Positions 18,204 through 26,526 of a stretch of DNA of 64,000 nucleotides are shown piece by piece. Made by a program: the position numbers and the translations under genes. This DNA is from an uncultured Senegalimassilia sp. GTDB lineage: Bacteria > Actinomycetota > Coriobacteriia > Coriobacteriales > Eggerthellaceae. Numbering within the stretch: position 1 is the first letter of the stretch; each line of letters begins with the position of its first letter. The DNA is taken from NCBI RefSeq assembly GCF_934636665.1, contig NZ_CAKUAT010000009.1:1-64000 (forward strand), in the 5' to 3' direction. The notes below the pieces were generated by a model. The model was not told the origin of the DNA, did no database searches, and worked only from the letters and a program-made list of their open reading frames with translations.

Positions 18204-18608
18204 TGGGGCATGTGTGCCCATCTGGGGTTACTCCGCGATTTTCACACGGACTGCACGATTGCGGCGCCGCCCCGCACGCAACCGCGCGACAAACCATCGC
18301 CGACCGACGTTCGCACCAGGCCGACCCGCCCCACCGAGCTGGCAACACCATGCGGAAAACCCCGCCGCGCCATGCCGGCAAACCCTGTGCCGCTAGCCCT
18401 ACCTCCACCGCCTACCGCCTGCTCACCTGCTGCGTTTGCTTGCGGCGATAACTTGCTTTCTGGTTTACCAATAACCCGGTATTCTGGGCCTTTGATATTA
18501 TGGTGCAGGCGGTAAGTTTCAGCAGGTGAACGGCGCCAACTCCGCCGCACAACCGCACATACCCGTCCCGCCCGCGCGCGGGACGCTCAATCCGGAAAGG
18601 ACCGATCC
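18204..18608. other. Intergenic region upstream of metA, no gene seen
   Basis: About 400 bases between divergent rplM and metA. No SAM, cobalamin or T-box hallmark is seen. A possible -10 TATTAT lies at 18496-18501, without a clear -35. AAAGGA before 18609 is the metA ribosome site. Confidence 0.5.
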
Positions 18609-19535
18609 ATGCCAATCAGGATCCCCGACCAGCTGCCCGCGACCGAGCAGCTGGAAAGCGAGAACATCTTCGTCATGACCGAGCATCGAGCCATGCATCA
18701 GGACATCCGCCCGCTGCGCGTGCTGCTGCTCAACCTCATGCCGAAGAAGATCGAGACCGAGACTCAGATCATGCGCAAGCTGTCCAACACCCCGCTGCAG
18801 ATCGAGGTGGAGCTGCTGCACACCATCTCGCATGAGTCGCGCAACGTCTCCCAAGAGCACCTGAAGACGTTCTATCGCTCGTTCGACCAGGTCAAAGATA
18901 ACCGCTACGACGGCATGATCATCACCGGCGCGCCCGTCGAGCTGCACGAGTTCGAGGACGTCGACTACTGGGACGAGCTGTGCCGCATCATGAAGTGGTC
19001 CACCACCAACGTGCACTCCACGCTGCACATCTGCTGGGGCGCGCAGGCCGGCATCTTCTACCACTACGGCATCCAGAAGCACGAGCTGCCGAAGAAGCTC
19101 TCCGGCGTGTTCAACCATGACGTGCTCAAACCCTCCAGCCCGCTGGTGCGCGGATTCGACGACCGCTTCTGGGCGCCGCATTCCCGCCACACCACCGTGT
19201 ACGCTGAGGACATCGAGGCGGACCCGCGCCTGGAGATCGTCGCGCAGTCCGATGAGGCCGGCGTCTACATCGCCAAGAGCACCGACAGCCGCCACTTCTT
19301 CGTGTTCGGCCACCCCGAGTACGACACCGGCACGCTGCGCGCCGAGTACGAGCGAGACGTGAACAAGGGCATGGACGTCCCCGTCCCGGCCCACTACTTC
19401 CCCAACGACGACCCTACGCAGGAGCCGGTCAGCACGTGGCGCGCGCACGCGCAGCTGCTGTACACGAACTGGCTGAACTACTACGTGTATCAGACCACAC
19501 CTTACGACCTGAGCGATCTGGGCGCTGGAGAATAA
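18609..19535 (+). CDS. metA: Homoserine O-acetyltransferase (MetA type)
   Basis: A 308-residue MetA-fold acyltransferase that activates homoserine for methionine synthesis. The catalytic Cys142 (HICWGAQAG), His235 (FGHPEYD) and Glu237 fall at exactly the family positions. Residue 111 is Glu (GAPVE); in characterised MetA proteins Glu111 selects acetyl-CoA and Gly111 (as in E. coli) succinyl-CoA, so this enzyme should be an acetyltransferase despite the usual succinyltransferase label. AAAGGA precedes the ATG. The downstream 80-residue gene starts nine bases after the stop. Confidence 0.94.
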   Translation: MPIRIPDQLPATEQLESENIFVMTEHRAMHQDIRPLRVLLLNLMPKKIETETQIMRKLSNTPLQIEVELLHTISHESRNVSQEHLKTFYRSFDQVKDNRYDGMIITGAPVELHEFEDVDYWDELCRIMKWSTTNVHSTLHICWGAQAGIFYHYGIQKHELPKKLSGVFNHDVLKPSSPLVRGFDDRFWAPHSRHTTVYAEDIEADPRLEIVAQSDEAGVYIAKSTDSRHFFVFGHPEYDTGTLRAEYERDVNKGMDVPVPAHYFPNDDPTQEPVSTWRAHAQLLYTNWLNYYVYQTTPYDLSDLGAGE

Positions 19536-19544
19536 GGAAACGCC

Positions 19545-19787
19545 ATGCCGAAGCACTACACCATTAAACCGCAGGTCACCCCCTTGCCCGGCAAAGCCGG
19601 CAAGGGGTCGTCGACCGAAACGAGGCGGCATTCGGCGAAGGAGGGCGTGACGTCCGGCTCCGCATCCGAGCAGCCCGCGAACGACCCCTTCATCCGCGCC
19701 GAGAACGAGGACGACGACGGCTACGACCCCTATTCGGACCGCCCGCCCACACCCGAGCCCCTGTTCCAGGAAAACCCCTGGGATTAG
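19545..19787 (+). CDS. Small acidic hypothetical protein
   Basis: An 80-residue protein of unknown function: hydrophilic and Pro/Asp/Glu-rich, ending LFQENPWD, with no membrane segment or known motif. It begins nine bases after metA with AAGGA upstream and ends just before a very strong terminator, so it is probably co-transcribed with metA. Codon use looks coding. Probably disordered. Confidence 0.6.
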   Translation: MPKHYTIKPQVTPLPGKAGKGSSTETRRHSAKEGVTSGSASEQPANDPFIRAENEDDDGYDPYSDRPPTPEPLFQENPWD

Positions 19788-19826
19788 GGGGCGCCTCGAG
19801 GGAAAATCAAACCGACCAACAAACTG

Positions 19827-19864
19827 CGATGGGCCCGGAACGAGTAATCGTTCCGGGCCCATCG
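19827..19864 (+). terminator. Strong rho-independent terminator
   Basis: CGATGGGCCCGGAACGA pairs perfectly over 17 bp with 19848-19864 around the loop GTAA, followed by GGTTTTG. It ends the metA operon. Confidence 0.85.
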
Positions 19865-20072
19865 GTTTTGATCAGAGAATCGGGAGGGGCGATGCACCTC
19901 GAAAGGAGCACAGACCAGCGCCCCCTCACGCATTGGGAGCCGTCCTGCCGGCCTCCCCGCTTAATCAGAGAGCGCACCCTCTTGTCGACGCTCGTTTCGC
20001 GCCAGCAACTGCACAAGTCAACGCCGAAAACAGAAGCGACGAGCAATGAGGAGAGCCAGCCCCTCGTTGCCC

Positions 20073-20774
20073 CTACTTGTTCGCCGTGCCGACGAAGAGC
20101 GGCTGCTCATTCCAGGCGAGGAATTCCTCGACCGTAAGGCCCTCGAAGCTGCGGATCGCGTGCTCGGCGGAGGCTTGCAGGGCGTCCCAGGTACCGGCGT
20201 CGTCGCTGTCGTATATGGCGAGCGTGCGGTAGCCGGCGCCGGCAAGCGTGCCGATGGCGTATGCGGAATCCTCAACGCCCCAGGTCAGCTCCTTGGACGT
20301 GCCCATGATTTCACGGGCGCGGTCCCATACGTCGGGCTCGCGCTTGGTGGAATGCACGTCCTCCACCGACAGCACGCGCTCGAGATACGGGGCGAACCCG
20401 CAGCGCTCGATGCCGGCCATCAGGTACGGCTTGGGGCTTGAGGACGCCACCGTTAGATGCGCGCCCGCCTGGGCAAGCCCCTGCACGAACTCGAGCGCGC
20501 CGGGACGCGCCTCGGCGCGATGGCGATAGAAGTCCAGCATATACTCGTCGATCATGCCGACCACCTCGCGGTCGCTTTCGCCCAAGCCGAACTTCTCGTG
20601 GAAGAACGCGCCGCACTCGGGAATGCTCATGGGCGCCAACGCCGCCACATCGTCGGCGGTCAGCGTGCCTCCCGCGCGTTCAGCCAGCTCGTTTTGCAGC
20701 CCATGCCACACGCCCATCGAATCGAGCAACGTACCATCGCAGTCGAACACCACGCCGATCTCGCTTGCGTCCAT
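20073..20774 (-). CDS. HAD-superfamily phosphatase
   Basis: A 233-residue HAD hydrolase. Motif I is VFDCDGTLLDS (residues 9-19) with nucleophile and acid Asp, motif II is TVASSS, a Lys/Arg follows (STKREPDVW), and motif IV is WGVEDSAYA. The small helical cap after motif I is of the phosphoglycolate-phosphatase/beta-phosphoglucomutase subclass. The substrate cannot be assigned. It is monocistronic on the minus strand and convergent with metA. Confidence 0.88.
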   Translation of the reverse strand: MDASEIGVVFDCDGTLLDSMGVWHGLQNELAERAGGTLTADDVAALAPMSIPECGAFFHEKFGLGESDREVVGMIDEYMLDFYRHRAEARPGALEFVQGLAQAGAHLTVASSSPKPYLMAGIERCGFAPYLERVLSVEDVHSTKREPDVWDRAREIMGTSKELTWGVEDSAYAIGTLAGAGYRTLAIYDSDDAGTWDALQASAEHAIRSFEGLTVEEFLAWNEQPLFVGTANK

Positions 20775-20864
20775 GACTCATCCTTCCCTTGCGTTTGCCT
20801 TTTCCCAAGCCTAGCAGGAAGCGCGTCCGCCCGCCAGAACTGCAGACCAACACCCGAAAACAGC

Positions 20865-20901
20865 AGCGGCGCCGGACGACCTGAGGCCGTTCGGCGCCGC
20901 T
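20865..20901 (-). terminator. Terminator of pyrE
   Basis: AGCGGCGCCG (20865-20874) pairs with 20892-20901. On the minus strand it is followed by GCTGTTTTCGG. It lies 44 bases past the pyrE stop. Confidence 0.65.
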
Positions 20902-20944
20902 AGGCTTCTTTATTCGGTTCGCTCGAAAAGGTCAGGCGCGTTGC

Positions 20945-21628
20945 CTATTCCTTTGCGCCGTACTGCTCGTAGTACTCGTCGATGGCGGCCTTGATGTCGT
21001 CGTTGATGACGACCTCGCCTTCGACCTCCTTGTTGTACAGGCACTCGACGACCTCGGCCATGCTGACGATGGACGCCACGGGGAAGCCGTACCTCTCCTG
21101 CACCTCTTTCTGAGCGGTGACCACGCCGCCCTTGCCGACCTCCATGCGGTTCAGGCTGACGATCAGGCCTTTTACCTCCACGTCGGCAGCGCCCTTGAGG
21201 ATAGGGTACGTCTCGTCGATGGACTTGCCGGAGGTGGTGACGTCCTCGACCATGATGACGCGATCGCCGTCGTGCAGGTCGGCGCCCAGCAGGTTGCCCT
21301 TGTCGGCACCGTGGTCCTTGACCTCCTTGCGGTTGCAGCAGTAGCGCACTTCCTTGCCGTAGAGCTCCTGCAGCGCGATGGCGGTGACCACGGCCAGCGG
21401 GATGCCCTTGTAGGCCGGGCCGAACACCACGTCGAAGTCCAGGCCGAAGTTGTCATGGATGGCCTGGGCGTAGTACTTGCCCAGACGGTGCAGCTGCTCG
21501 CCCGTGACGTACGCGCCGGCGTTCATGAAGAACGGGGACTGGCGGCCGCTCTTCAGCGTGAAGCTGCCGAACTTCAACACGTGGCTCTCCACCATGAAGT
21601 GGATGAACTCTTCCTTATACTGCTCCAT
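20945..21628 (-). CDS. pyrE: Orotate phosphoribosyltransferase
   Basis: A 227-residue PyrE that joins orotate to PRPP in pyrimidine synthesis. The PRPP-binding motif VIMVEDVTTSGKS and an N-terminal KSGRQSPFFMNAG are clear. The C-terminal tail is slightly longer than in E. coli. No other pyrimidine gene is adjacent; hom lies upstream on the same strand after 107 bases. Confidence 0.95.
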   Translation of the reverse strand: MEQYKEEFIHFMVESHVLKFGSFTLKSGRQSPFFMNAGAYVTGEQLHRLGKYYAQAIHDNFGLDFDVVFGPAYKGIPLAVVTAIALQELYGKEVRYCCNRKEVKDHGADKGNLLGADLHDGDRVIMVEDVTTSGKSIDETYPILKGAADVEVKGLIVSLNRMEVGKGGVVTAQKEVQERYGFPVASIVSMAEVVECLYNKEVEGEVVINDDIKAAIDEYYEQYGAKE

Positions 21629-21735
21629 GAATTCCCCTTTCGCAAAGAAACGGGGCGGGGAAACAACCCCTTCGCCCCGTTCAACCGGCTTCTCTATAAA
21701 GTAGCAAAATCTCTTCGATTACGCCAATCGTCGAG

Positions 21736-23019
21736 TTAGTCCTCCACGCGGATGACGCTGGGCTCGGCGCGCAGGACGTCCTCGAGCCCGCCGATCTCCT
21801 CGAGCACGCGGCGCACGCTCGCCTCGCTGGCGGTGTGCGTGACGTAGCTGAGGTTCACCGTCTCATGCTGGGCGCTGCCACGCTGCACCACGCTGCGCAC
21901 GCTGACGCCGTGCTTGGCGAACACGCCGGCCATGGCGGCCAACACGCCGGAGCGGTCGGCAACGGAGAAGCGGATGTAGTACTTCGTGCTGAGCTGCTCC
22001 ATGGGAACGATGGGCAAGTTGTCGGTGCAGGTGCAGCCGACCACCGGCGGGATGCCGAGCGTCATATGGCGCGCAACCTCCAGCACGTCGCCCATAACCG
22101 CCGCGGCGGCCGGGCCCGCGCCGGCGCCCTCGCCGAAGAACATGGTCTCGCCCACGGCGTCGCCCGTGACGTAGATTGCGTTGAACACACCATTGACCTG
22201 GGCCATCTGATGGGCCTTCGGCAGCATGGTGGGGTGCACGCGCACATCGATGCCCTCGGGCGTGCGATGCGCCAGCGCCAGCAGCTTGATGACGTAGCCC
22301 ATGTCGTCGGCGGTGTCCATGTCGAGCTGCGTGATGTTGCGAATGCCCTCGGTGTAGACATCGTTGAGCTTCACGCGGCTGTTGAAGGCGATAGACGCCA
22401 GGATGGCGATCTTCGCGGCGGCGTCGAAACCGTCGACGTCGGCGGTGGGGTCGGCCTCGGCGAAGCCCTTCGCCTGAGCCTCAGCCAGCGCGTCCTCGTA
22501 GGACAGGCCGTCGTCGACCATGCGCGTGAGCATGTAGTTGGTGGTGCCGTTCACGATGCCCATGACGGAGGTGATCTCGTTGCTGATGAGCGAGTGCTTC
22601 AGCGGCTGGATGATGGGGATGCCGCCGCCGACGCTGGCCTCGAAGCCCACTTCCAGGTTCTTCTCGCGGGCAAGGTCCATGACCTCGTCGCCGAACGTTG
22701 CCATGAGCGCTTTGTTGGCGGTGACCACGTTCTTGCCGGCGCGCAGGGCGCCCAGCACCACATCGCGCGCAGCGGTGGTGCCGCCGATCAGCTCGATGAC
22801 GATATCGATCTCGGGGTCGTTGATGATGTCGTTGAAGTCCTCGGTGAACAGGTGCAGCACGCCGCGCGCCTCGGCCTGCTCGGGATTGCGCGAGCACACG
22901 CGCACCACTTCCATGTCGACGCCCAGATGGCGCTTGAAGTCCTCGCGATGGTTGCGCAGGATGTCCAAGCAGCCGCCGCCGACGGTGCCCGTTCCCACGA
23001 GTCCAAGTTTGATGGTCAT
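21736..23019 (-). CDS. hom: Homoserine dehydrogenase
   Basis: A 427-residue NAD(P)-dependent enzyme that makes homoserine from aspartate semialdehyde. It has an N-terminal Rossmann motif GLVGTGTVGGG (residues 6-16), a catalytic domain with GIVNGTTNY, and a C-terminal ACT domain (RFSVADRSGVLAAMAGVF), indicating feedback control. The start at 23019 has GGGGGAG upstream; the longer open frame lacks a ribosome site. With metA and lysA nearby, much of the aspartate-family pathway is represented. Confidence 0.95.
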   Translation of the reverse strand: MTIKLGLVGTGTVGGGCLDILRNHREDFKRHLGVDMEVVRVCSRNPEQAEARGVLHLFTEDFNDIINDPEIDIVIELIGGTTAARDVVLGALRAGKNVVTANKALMATFGDEVMDLAREKNLEVGFEASVGGGIPIIQPLKHSLISNEITSVMGIVNGTTNYMLTRMVDDGLSYEDALAEAQAKGFAEADPTADVDGFDAAAKIAILASIAFNSRVKLNDVYTEGIRNITQLDMDTADDMGYVIKLLALAHRTPEGIDVRVHPTMLPKAHQMAQVNGVFNAIYVTGDAVGETMFFGEGAGAGPAAAAVMGDVLEVARHMTLGIPPVVGCTCTDNLPIVPMEQLSTKYYIRFSVADRSGVLAAMAGVFAKHGVSVRSVVQRGSAQHETVNLSYVTHTASEASVRRVLEEIGGLEDVLRAEPSVIRVED

Positions 23020-23180
23020 ATCTCCCCCTTCGAAAGGTTGAAAAAATGTGCCCGAAGCGCTGGGCGGGTTTGGGATGACTTCGTTACGGAACAGAGGATA
23101 CCGCAGGAACGCCGGCGCCGCGCGCCGATGCCGCCCACAGGCCCCCTGGAGCCGGCGAGACGACCGCCAAGCTCGCAAAA

Positions 23181-23195
23181 CCCGCGAAAGCGCGG
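23181..23195 (-). terminator. Possible short terminator of lysA
   Basis: CCGCG-AAAG-CGCGG is followed on the minus strand by GTTTTG. The stem is short (5 bp), so it may be only a weak terminator between lysA and hom. Confidence 0.4.
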
Positions 23196-23271
23196 AATAT
23201 GCGGCGGGCGGTCGGGCTTGCGGCAGCCGGGTCAACCCCGACGCTGCGCCAGCCCAACCGCCCGAATGCGG

Positions 23272-24627
23272 CTAGATGTCGCGGTGGTACAGGTCGGCGT
23301 AGGTTTCGCGGCGGGTGACCACGCGGGCCTGGCCGTCCTTCACGAACACGATGCCGGGGCGCGGCTGGCCGTTGTAGTTGCTGGCCATGGTGTAGCAGTA
23401 CGCGCCGGTGCCGAACACCGCGATGACGTCGCCCAGCTCGGGCGTCTGCAGCGGCATGTCGATGACCACCGCGTCGCCGCTTTCGCAGTGCTTGCCGCAC
23501 AGCGTGACGATCTCGGTGCGAGGCTGACCGGCCTTGTTGGCGATGGTGGGCTCGTAATCGGCATGGTAGAGCGCCGTGCGGATGTTGTCGGACATGCCGC
23601 CATCGATGGCCACGTACTTGCGGATGCCGGGCAGCGTCTTCAGGATGCCGACGGTGTACAGCGTGATGCCCGGGGTTGCCACCAAGCTGCGGCCGGGCTC
23701 GACGGCCAGGCGCGGCAGCTTCACGCCCAGGCGCTCGCAGTTCTCGCGAACCGCGTTGACGGTGCACTCGGCGAACTCGTCGATGGTGGAGGGCTTGTCA
23801 TCGGCCTTGTAGGCGATGCCCAGGCCGCCGCCCATGTCCAGTTCCTCGACCTCGTAGCCGTAGGTTTCCTTCACGCGGGCGATGAACTCGACCATGACCT
23901 GCACGGCCTCGGCGAACGAATGGAGCGCGAAGATCTGCGAGCCGATGTGGCAATGGAAGCCGGCCAAGCGCACGTTCGGAGCCTCAAGCGCGTCCTTGAC
24001 GCACTTGAAGGCGAAGTCGTCGAGCATGGTGAAGCCGAACTTGCTGTCCTCGCAACCCGTGCGGATGTACTCGTGCGTGTCGGCCTCGACGCCGGGGGTG
24101 ACGCGCATGTAGACGTCCTGCGTGACGCCCAGCTCGCCGGCGATCTGGCTGATGCGGCCCAGTTCGATGCGGCTGTCCACCACGATGCGGCCGACGCCAG
24201 CCGAGATGGCCTCGCGCAGCTCCTGCGGCGTCTTGTTGTTGCCGTGCACGAAGACGCGCTCCATGGGGAAGCCCGCCTGCTGCGCGCACCACAGCTCGCC
24301 GCCGCCGGACACGTCGAGGCACAGGCCCTCCTGCGCAACGATGCGCGCGGTTTCCTTATTAAGGAACGCCTTGGAGGCGAAGATGACGTCGGAGTTCTCA
24401 TAGCGGCTGCGGAACGCCTTGAGGTAGGTTTCCATGCGGTTGCGCATGTCGGCCTCGTCCATGACGTAGAGCGCGGTGCCTTCTTTATGGGCAAGCTCCA
24501 CCATATCGACGCCGCCGACGAACAGGTGGTCGTCGCGCACCTCGGCGGTCATGGGCAGCACGGCGCCCAGTTCCATGGTGGTGCGGTTATCAGGTTGCTT
24601 GGTGTGATCCGATGGTGCCAAAGACAT
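23272..24627 (-). CDS. lysA: Diaminopimelate decarboxylase
   Basis: A PLP-dependent decarboxylase of about 451 residues that makes lysine from meso-diaminopimelate. Visible are the PLP-lysine region VIFASKAFLNK, the glycine-rich LDMGGGLGI, a phosphate-binding VEPGRSLVA, and the C-terminal LCGKHCESGD with the catalytic cysteine. The start is uncertain: the frame is open up to 24693, but a TTGACA -35 on the minus strand at 24736-24731 would place the transcript start very near there, so the ATG at 24627 is preferred. Confidence 0.92.
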   Translation of the reverse strand: MSLAPSDHTKQPDNRTTMELGAVLPMTAEVRDDHLFVGGVDMVELAHKEGTALYVMDEADMRNRMETYLKAFRSRYENSDVIFASKAFLNKETARIVAQEGLCLDVSGGGELWCAQQAGFPMERVFVHGNNKTPQELREAISAGVGRIVVDSRIELGRISQIAGELGVTQDVYMRVTPGVEADTHEYIRTGCEDSKFGFTMLDDFAFKCVKDALEAPNVRLAGFHCHIGSQIFALHSFAEAVQVMVEFIARVKETYGYEVEELDMGGGLGIAYKADDKPSTIDEFAECTVNAVRENCERLGVKLPRLAVEPGRSLVATPGITLYTVGILKTLPGIRKYVAIDGGMSDNIRTALYHADYEPTIANKAGQPRTEIVTLCGKHCESGDAVVIDMPLQTPELGDVIAVFGTGAYCYTMASNYNGQPRPGIVFVKDGQARVVTRRETYADLYHRDI

Positions 24628-24730
24628 AGGCGCGCTCGCTTTCTCGCAGTTCCCGGTGTCAAGTTGCAATTGGCAAACTGACGCTTTTCTCAATCCGTTC
24701 CATAGTATCAGGCTCGAACGCGCGCCACTG

Positions 24731-24736
24731 TGTCAA
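24731..24736 (-). promoter_or_regulatory. Possible -35 box (TTGACA) for lysA
   Basis: A consensus TTGACA on the minus strand lies about 105 bases upstream of the chosen lysA start. A TGATAC-like -10 follows at a slightly long spacing. Confidence 0.35.
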
Positions 24737-24867
24737 CCTGGTAAATTCGAGCACAAACGTTGATTCGCTCTTGGTTGCTTGGTTTCCGTTGCAGGTTAAG
24801 TGTGCGAACGGCGATTTCGCGCCGTCGATGGGTCGTCTAGAGCAGGCCCGAACCGACCCGATAACGT

Positions 24868-24993
24868 TTCATTTCGATAACGAGGGTTGAGCGAACGATA
24901 TTCGGCCTTGAGAACGGGGGTTGGGCGGATACCGTTCGACCTCGAGAACGCGAGCTGGGGCGAACAGCGTTCCTTTGAGAACGCGGGAGCTGC
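24868..24993. repeat. Degenerate direct repeats of about 36 bp
   Basis: Three to four imperfect copies share GAGAACGNGNGNTGGGGCGAA, each preceded by TTCGNCCT. There is no convincing coding frame. It lies between the lysA promoter and the terminator at 25028. Confidence 0.4.
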
Positions 24994-25027
24994 CTTCGGG
25001 CGTCCGCCTACGGATGCAAGACACGAA

Positions 25028-25054
25028 AAAGCCCCCGCGTTCCGCGAGGGCTTT
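25028..25054 (-). terminator. Rho-independent terminator
   Basis: AAAGCCCCCGCG pairs with CGCGAGGGCTTT (one mismatch) and is followed on the minus strand by TTTTT. It ends the small membrane-protein gene and supports its being expressed. Confidence 0.7.
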
Positions 25055-25087
25055 GCATATGAGATTGTGTTTGCCGCGCAGGTGCGT

Positions 25088-25360
25088 TTACTTGCGGGAA
25101 GCCGTGTAGGCCAGGCCGACGGCGATGGCGAACAACACCACGAATTCGCCTAGGAGCGGCGCCACGGTGCTGCCGAACCATGCGAGGCTGATGGCCGGGG
25201 TCTGAGCCGCCACCAGGGAGAAGCCCGTCAGCGATGCCACGGCCGAGGAAGCGATGGCGCATACCGCGATCGCGATCGCCAGCAGGGCGACGAACCCGAC
25301 GAGCATGGTAATCGGGGTATGGTTTCCTTGGATCTGCTTTACGTTCGTTGCTGCGTTCAT
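25088..25360 (-). CDS. Small two-helix membrane protein, unknown function
   Basis: A 90-residue protein with two strongly hydrophobic helices (about residues 18-45 and 55-86) and a short basic end (SRK). No family is recognised. It starts with an ATG at 25360, with AAAGGATG upstream, and ends before a strong terminator, so it appears to be a genuine monocistronic gene. Confidence 0.6.
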   Translation of the reverse strand: MNAATNVKQIQGNHTPITMLVGFVALLAIAIAVCAIASSAVASLTGFSLVAAQTPAISLAWFGSTVAPLLGEFVVLFAIAVGLAYTASRK

Positions 25361-25884
25361 TTTAACCCGTCATCCTTTCTCGCTCGCCTGAATCCGTTTC
25401 AGGCTTCGGTCTACTTCACCGTTTGGCAACGTTGGAAATCTGTTCCTTGACAACTTCGTTGCGTTCGGTGTGATTGCCAATCTATCAGGGCTGCAGCAGA
25501 AGTGAAGATGTCTTTCGTTTTCTTCACGATTCGGACACTTTTCCCATGTTTTTGTGCGCTTGCACAAAAGTTGAGTCAATGGAAATCCTCTTAACCGATA
25601 GGCTATGTGAATATATGTTTCACCAGGTTATCAGTAGAAAATCGATTGTTGCCCTGGCGAATCGGCCACTAAAAAACTGGCCGATTAATCTACGCCTCAT
25701 AAGAAAATTGTTCAAGACTATCTTTTTACTTTTACGTTTTAAAGAGCTTTTTGCAGCGTTCACAGAAGCCCCACCAGGCCTTTACGCGTGCGGTACAATT
25801 TGAGCCGCGAAAACATGCCGCTGCGGCGATTCCCCGCCCAGTCGGCACTGCAATAACCGTCAACATCACGCAAGGAGGCCGAAA
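25361..25884. other. AT-rich intergenic region, no gene seen
   Basis: The stretch 25540-25760 is markedly less GC-rich than the rest. It holds a perfect 9-bp hairpin, AATCGGCCA/TGGCCGATT (25660-25668 and 25678-25686), and a possible -10 TACAAT at 25794-25799 for the next gene. An open frame across it has no coding character. Confidence 0.5.
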
Positions 25885-26280
25885 ATGGCGAAACCCGAAC
25901 CGTCCATGGATGAATGGCTTAAGGAAGCGAAGCAGGACCCGAAGGCCGCGCAATGCGGCATGTTCCTCACGCACAACGGCGTGGTGCGTATCACGCCCAA
26001 GGCGCAGGTGCGCGAGGGCGTCGAGGGCCTCGGCGACGTCGCCCAGGTCGACTTCAGCTACGACGCCGAAGGTCTTGAGCGGGCCGTCAAGGAAGCGCTC
26101 ACGTGGCCGGGCGTCTATTATGTGCGCGTATGGCTCAACGAGGGCGTGCTGAACGTGGGCGATTCGCTCATGTACGTGCTCATCGGCGCCGACATCCGCC
26201 CGCGCTGCATCGACGCGCTGCAGAAGCTGGTCGGCAAGATCAAAAACGAGCTGGTGGTGGAGAAGGAGATCTACGCGTAG
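25885..26280 (+). CDS. MoaE-like protein
   Basis: A 131-residue protein whose C-terminal half follows MoaE, the large subunit of molybdopterin synthase: GVLNVGDSLMYVLIGADIRPRC corresponds to the family's HR-G-L-vGe segment and IDALQKLVGKIK...VEKEIY to its ID-lK-PiwKkE end. Several conserved positions differ: the His-Arg before the Gly is replaced by Leu-Asn-Glu, and only one of the two terminal catalytic lysines is evident. It may be a divergent MoaE or a relative without synthase activity. AAGGAGG precedes the ATG. The two molybdoenzyme operons make a cofactor role plausible. Confidence 0.6.
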   Translation: MAKPEPSMDEWLKEAKQDPKAAQCGMFLTHNGVVRITPKAQVREGVEGLGDVAQVDFSYDAEGLERAVKEALTWPGVYYVRVWLNEGVLNVGDSLMYVLIGADIRPRCIDALQKLVGKIKNELVVEKEIYA

Positions 26281-26304
26281 GCGGGAGCATCCAAGCATAA
26301 ACGA

Positions 26305-26344
26305 GAATAGGGCGGCGGGTTCGAACGAACCCGCCGCCCTATTC
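26305..26344 (+). terminator. Very strong hairpin terminator
   Basis: A perfect 19-bp stem pairs 26305-26323 with 26326-26344, 24 bases after the MoaE-like gene. The palindrome reads the same on both strands and may terminate in either direction. Confidence 0.75.
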
Positions 26345-26462
26345 ATTGATGAGCAAAACCGTTGATTGATACCGCACTACTCACCAGAGCACCTACGATA
26401 GGCGATCACCGCAGCAGCGACCGCTGCCAGGGCAACCAGCCCGATAAGCACCGACGCCAAAA

Positions 26463-26494
26463 AGAAGCCCATCGGCGCGAGCCGATGGGCTTCT
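26463..26494 (-). terminator. Rho-independent terminator of the surface protein
   Basis: AGAAGCCCATCGGC pairs perfectly with GCCGATGGGCTTCT around GCGA. On the minus strand it is followed by TTTTTGG. Confidence 0.8.
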
Positions 26495-26526
26495 CTCGTT
26501 ATTATGAAGTTGAAGAAACGCCGCGC

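Noticed and set aside
18204..18608. Riboswitch before metA
   Set aside because: None of the conserved SAM-type or T-box blocks could be found.
23020..23235. N-terminal extension of homoserine dehydrogenase
   Set aside because: GGGGGAG and the Rossmann fold start fit the ATG at 23019; the extension is Arg/Ala-rich without family match.
24868..24993. CRISPR array
   Set aside because: The repeats are imperfect, adjacent and lack distinct spacers; no cas gene is present. No other array-like pattern occurs in the window.
25474..25803. 109-residue plus-strand frame in the AT-rich gap
   Set aside because: No ribosome site, no domain, and low-complexity AT-driven composition; it also runs through a strong hairpin.
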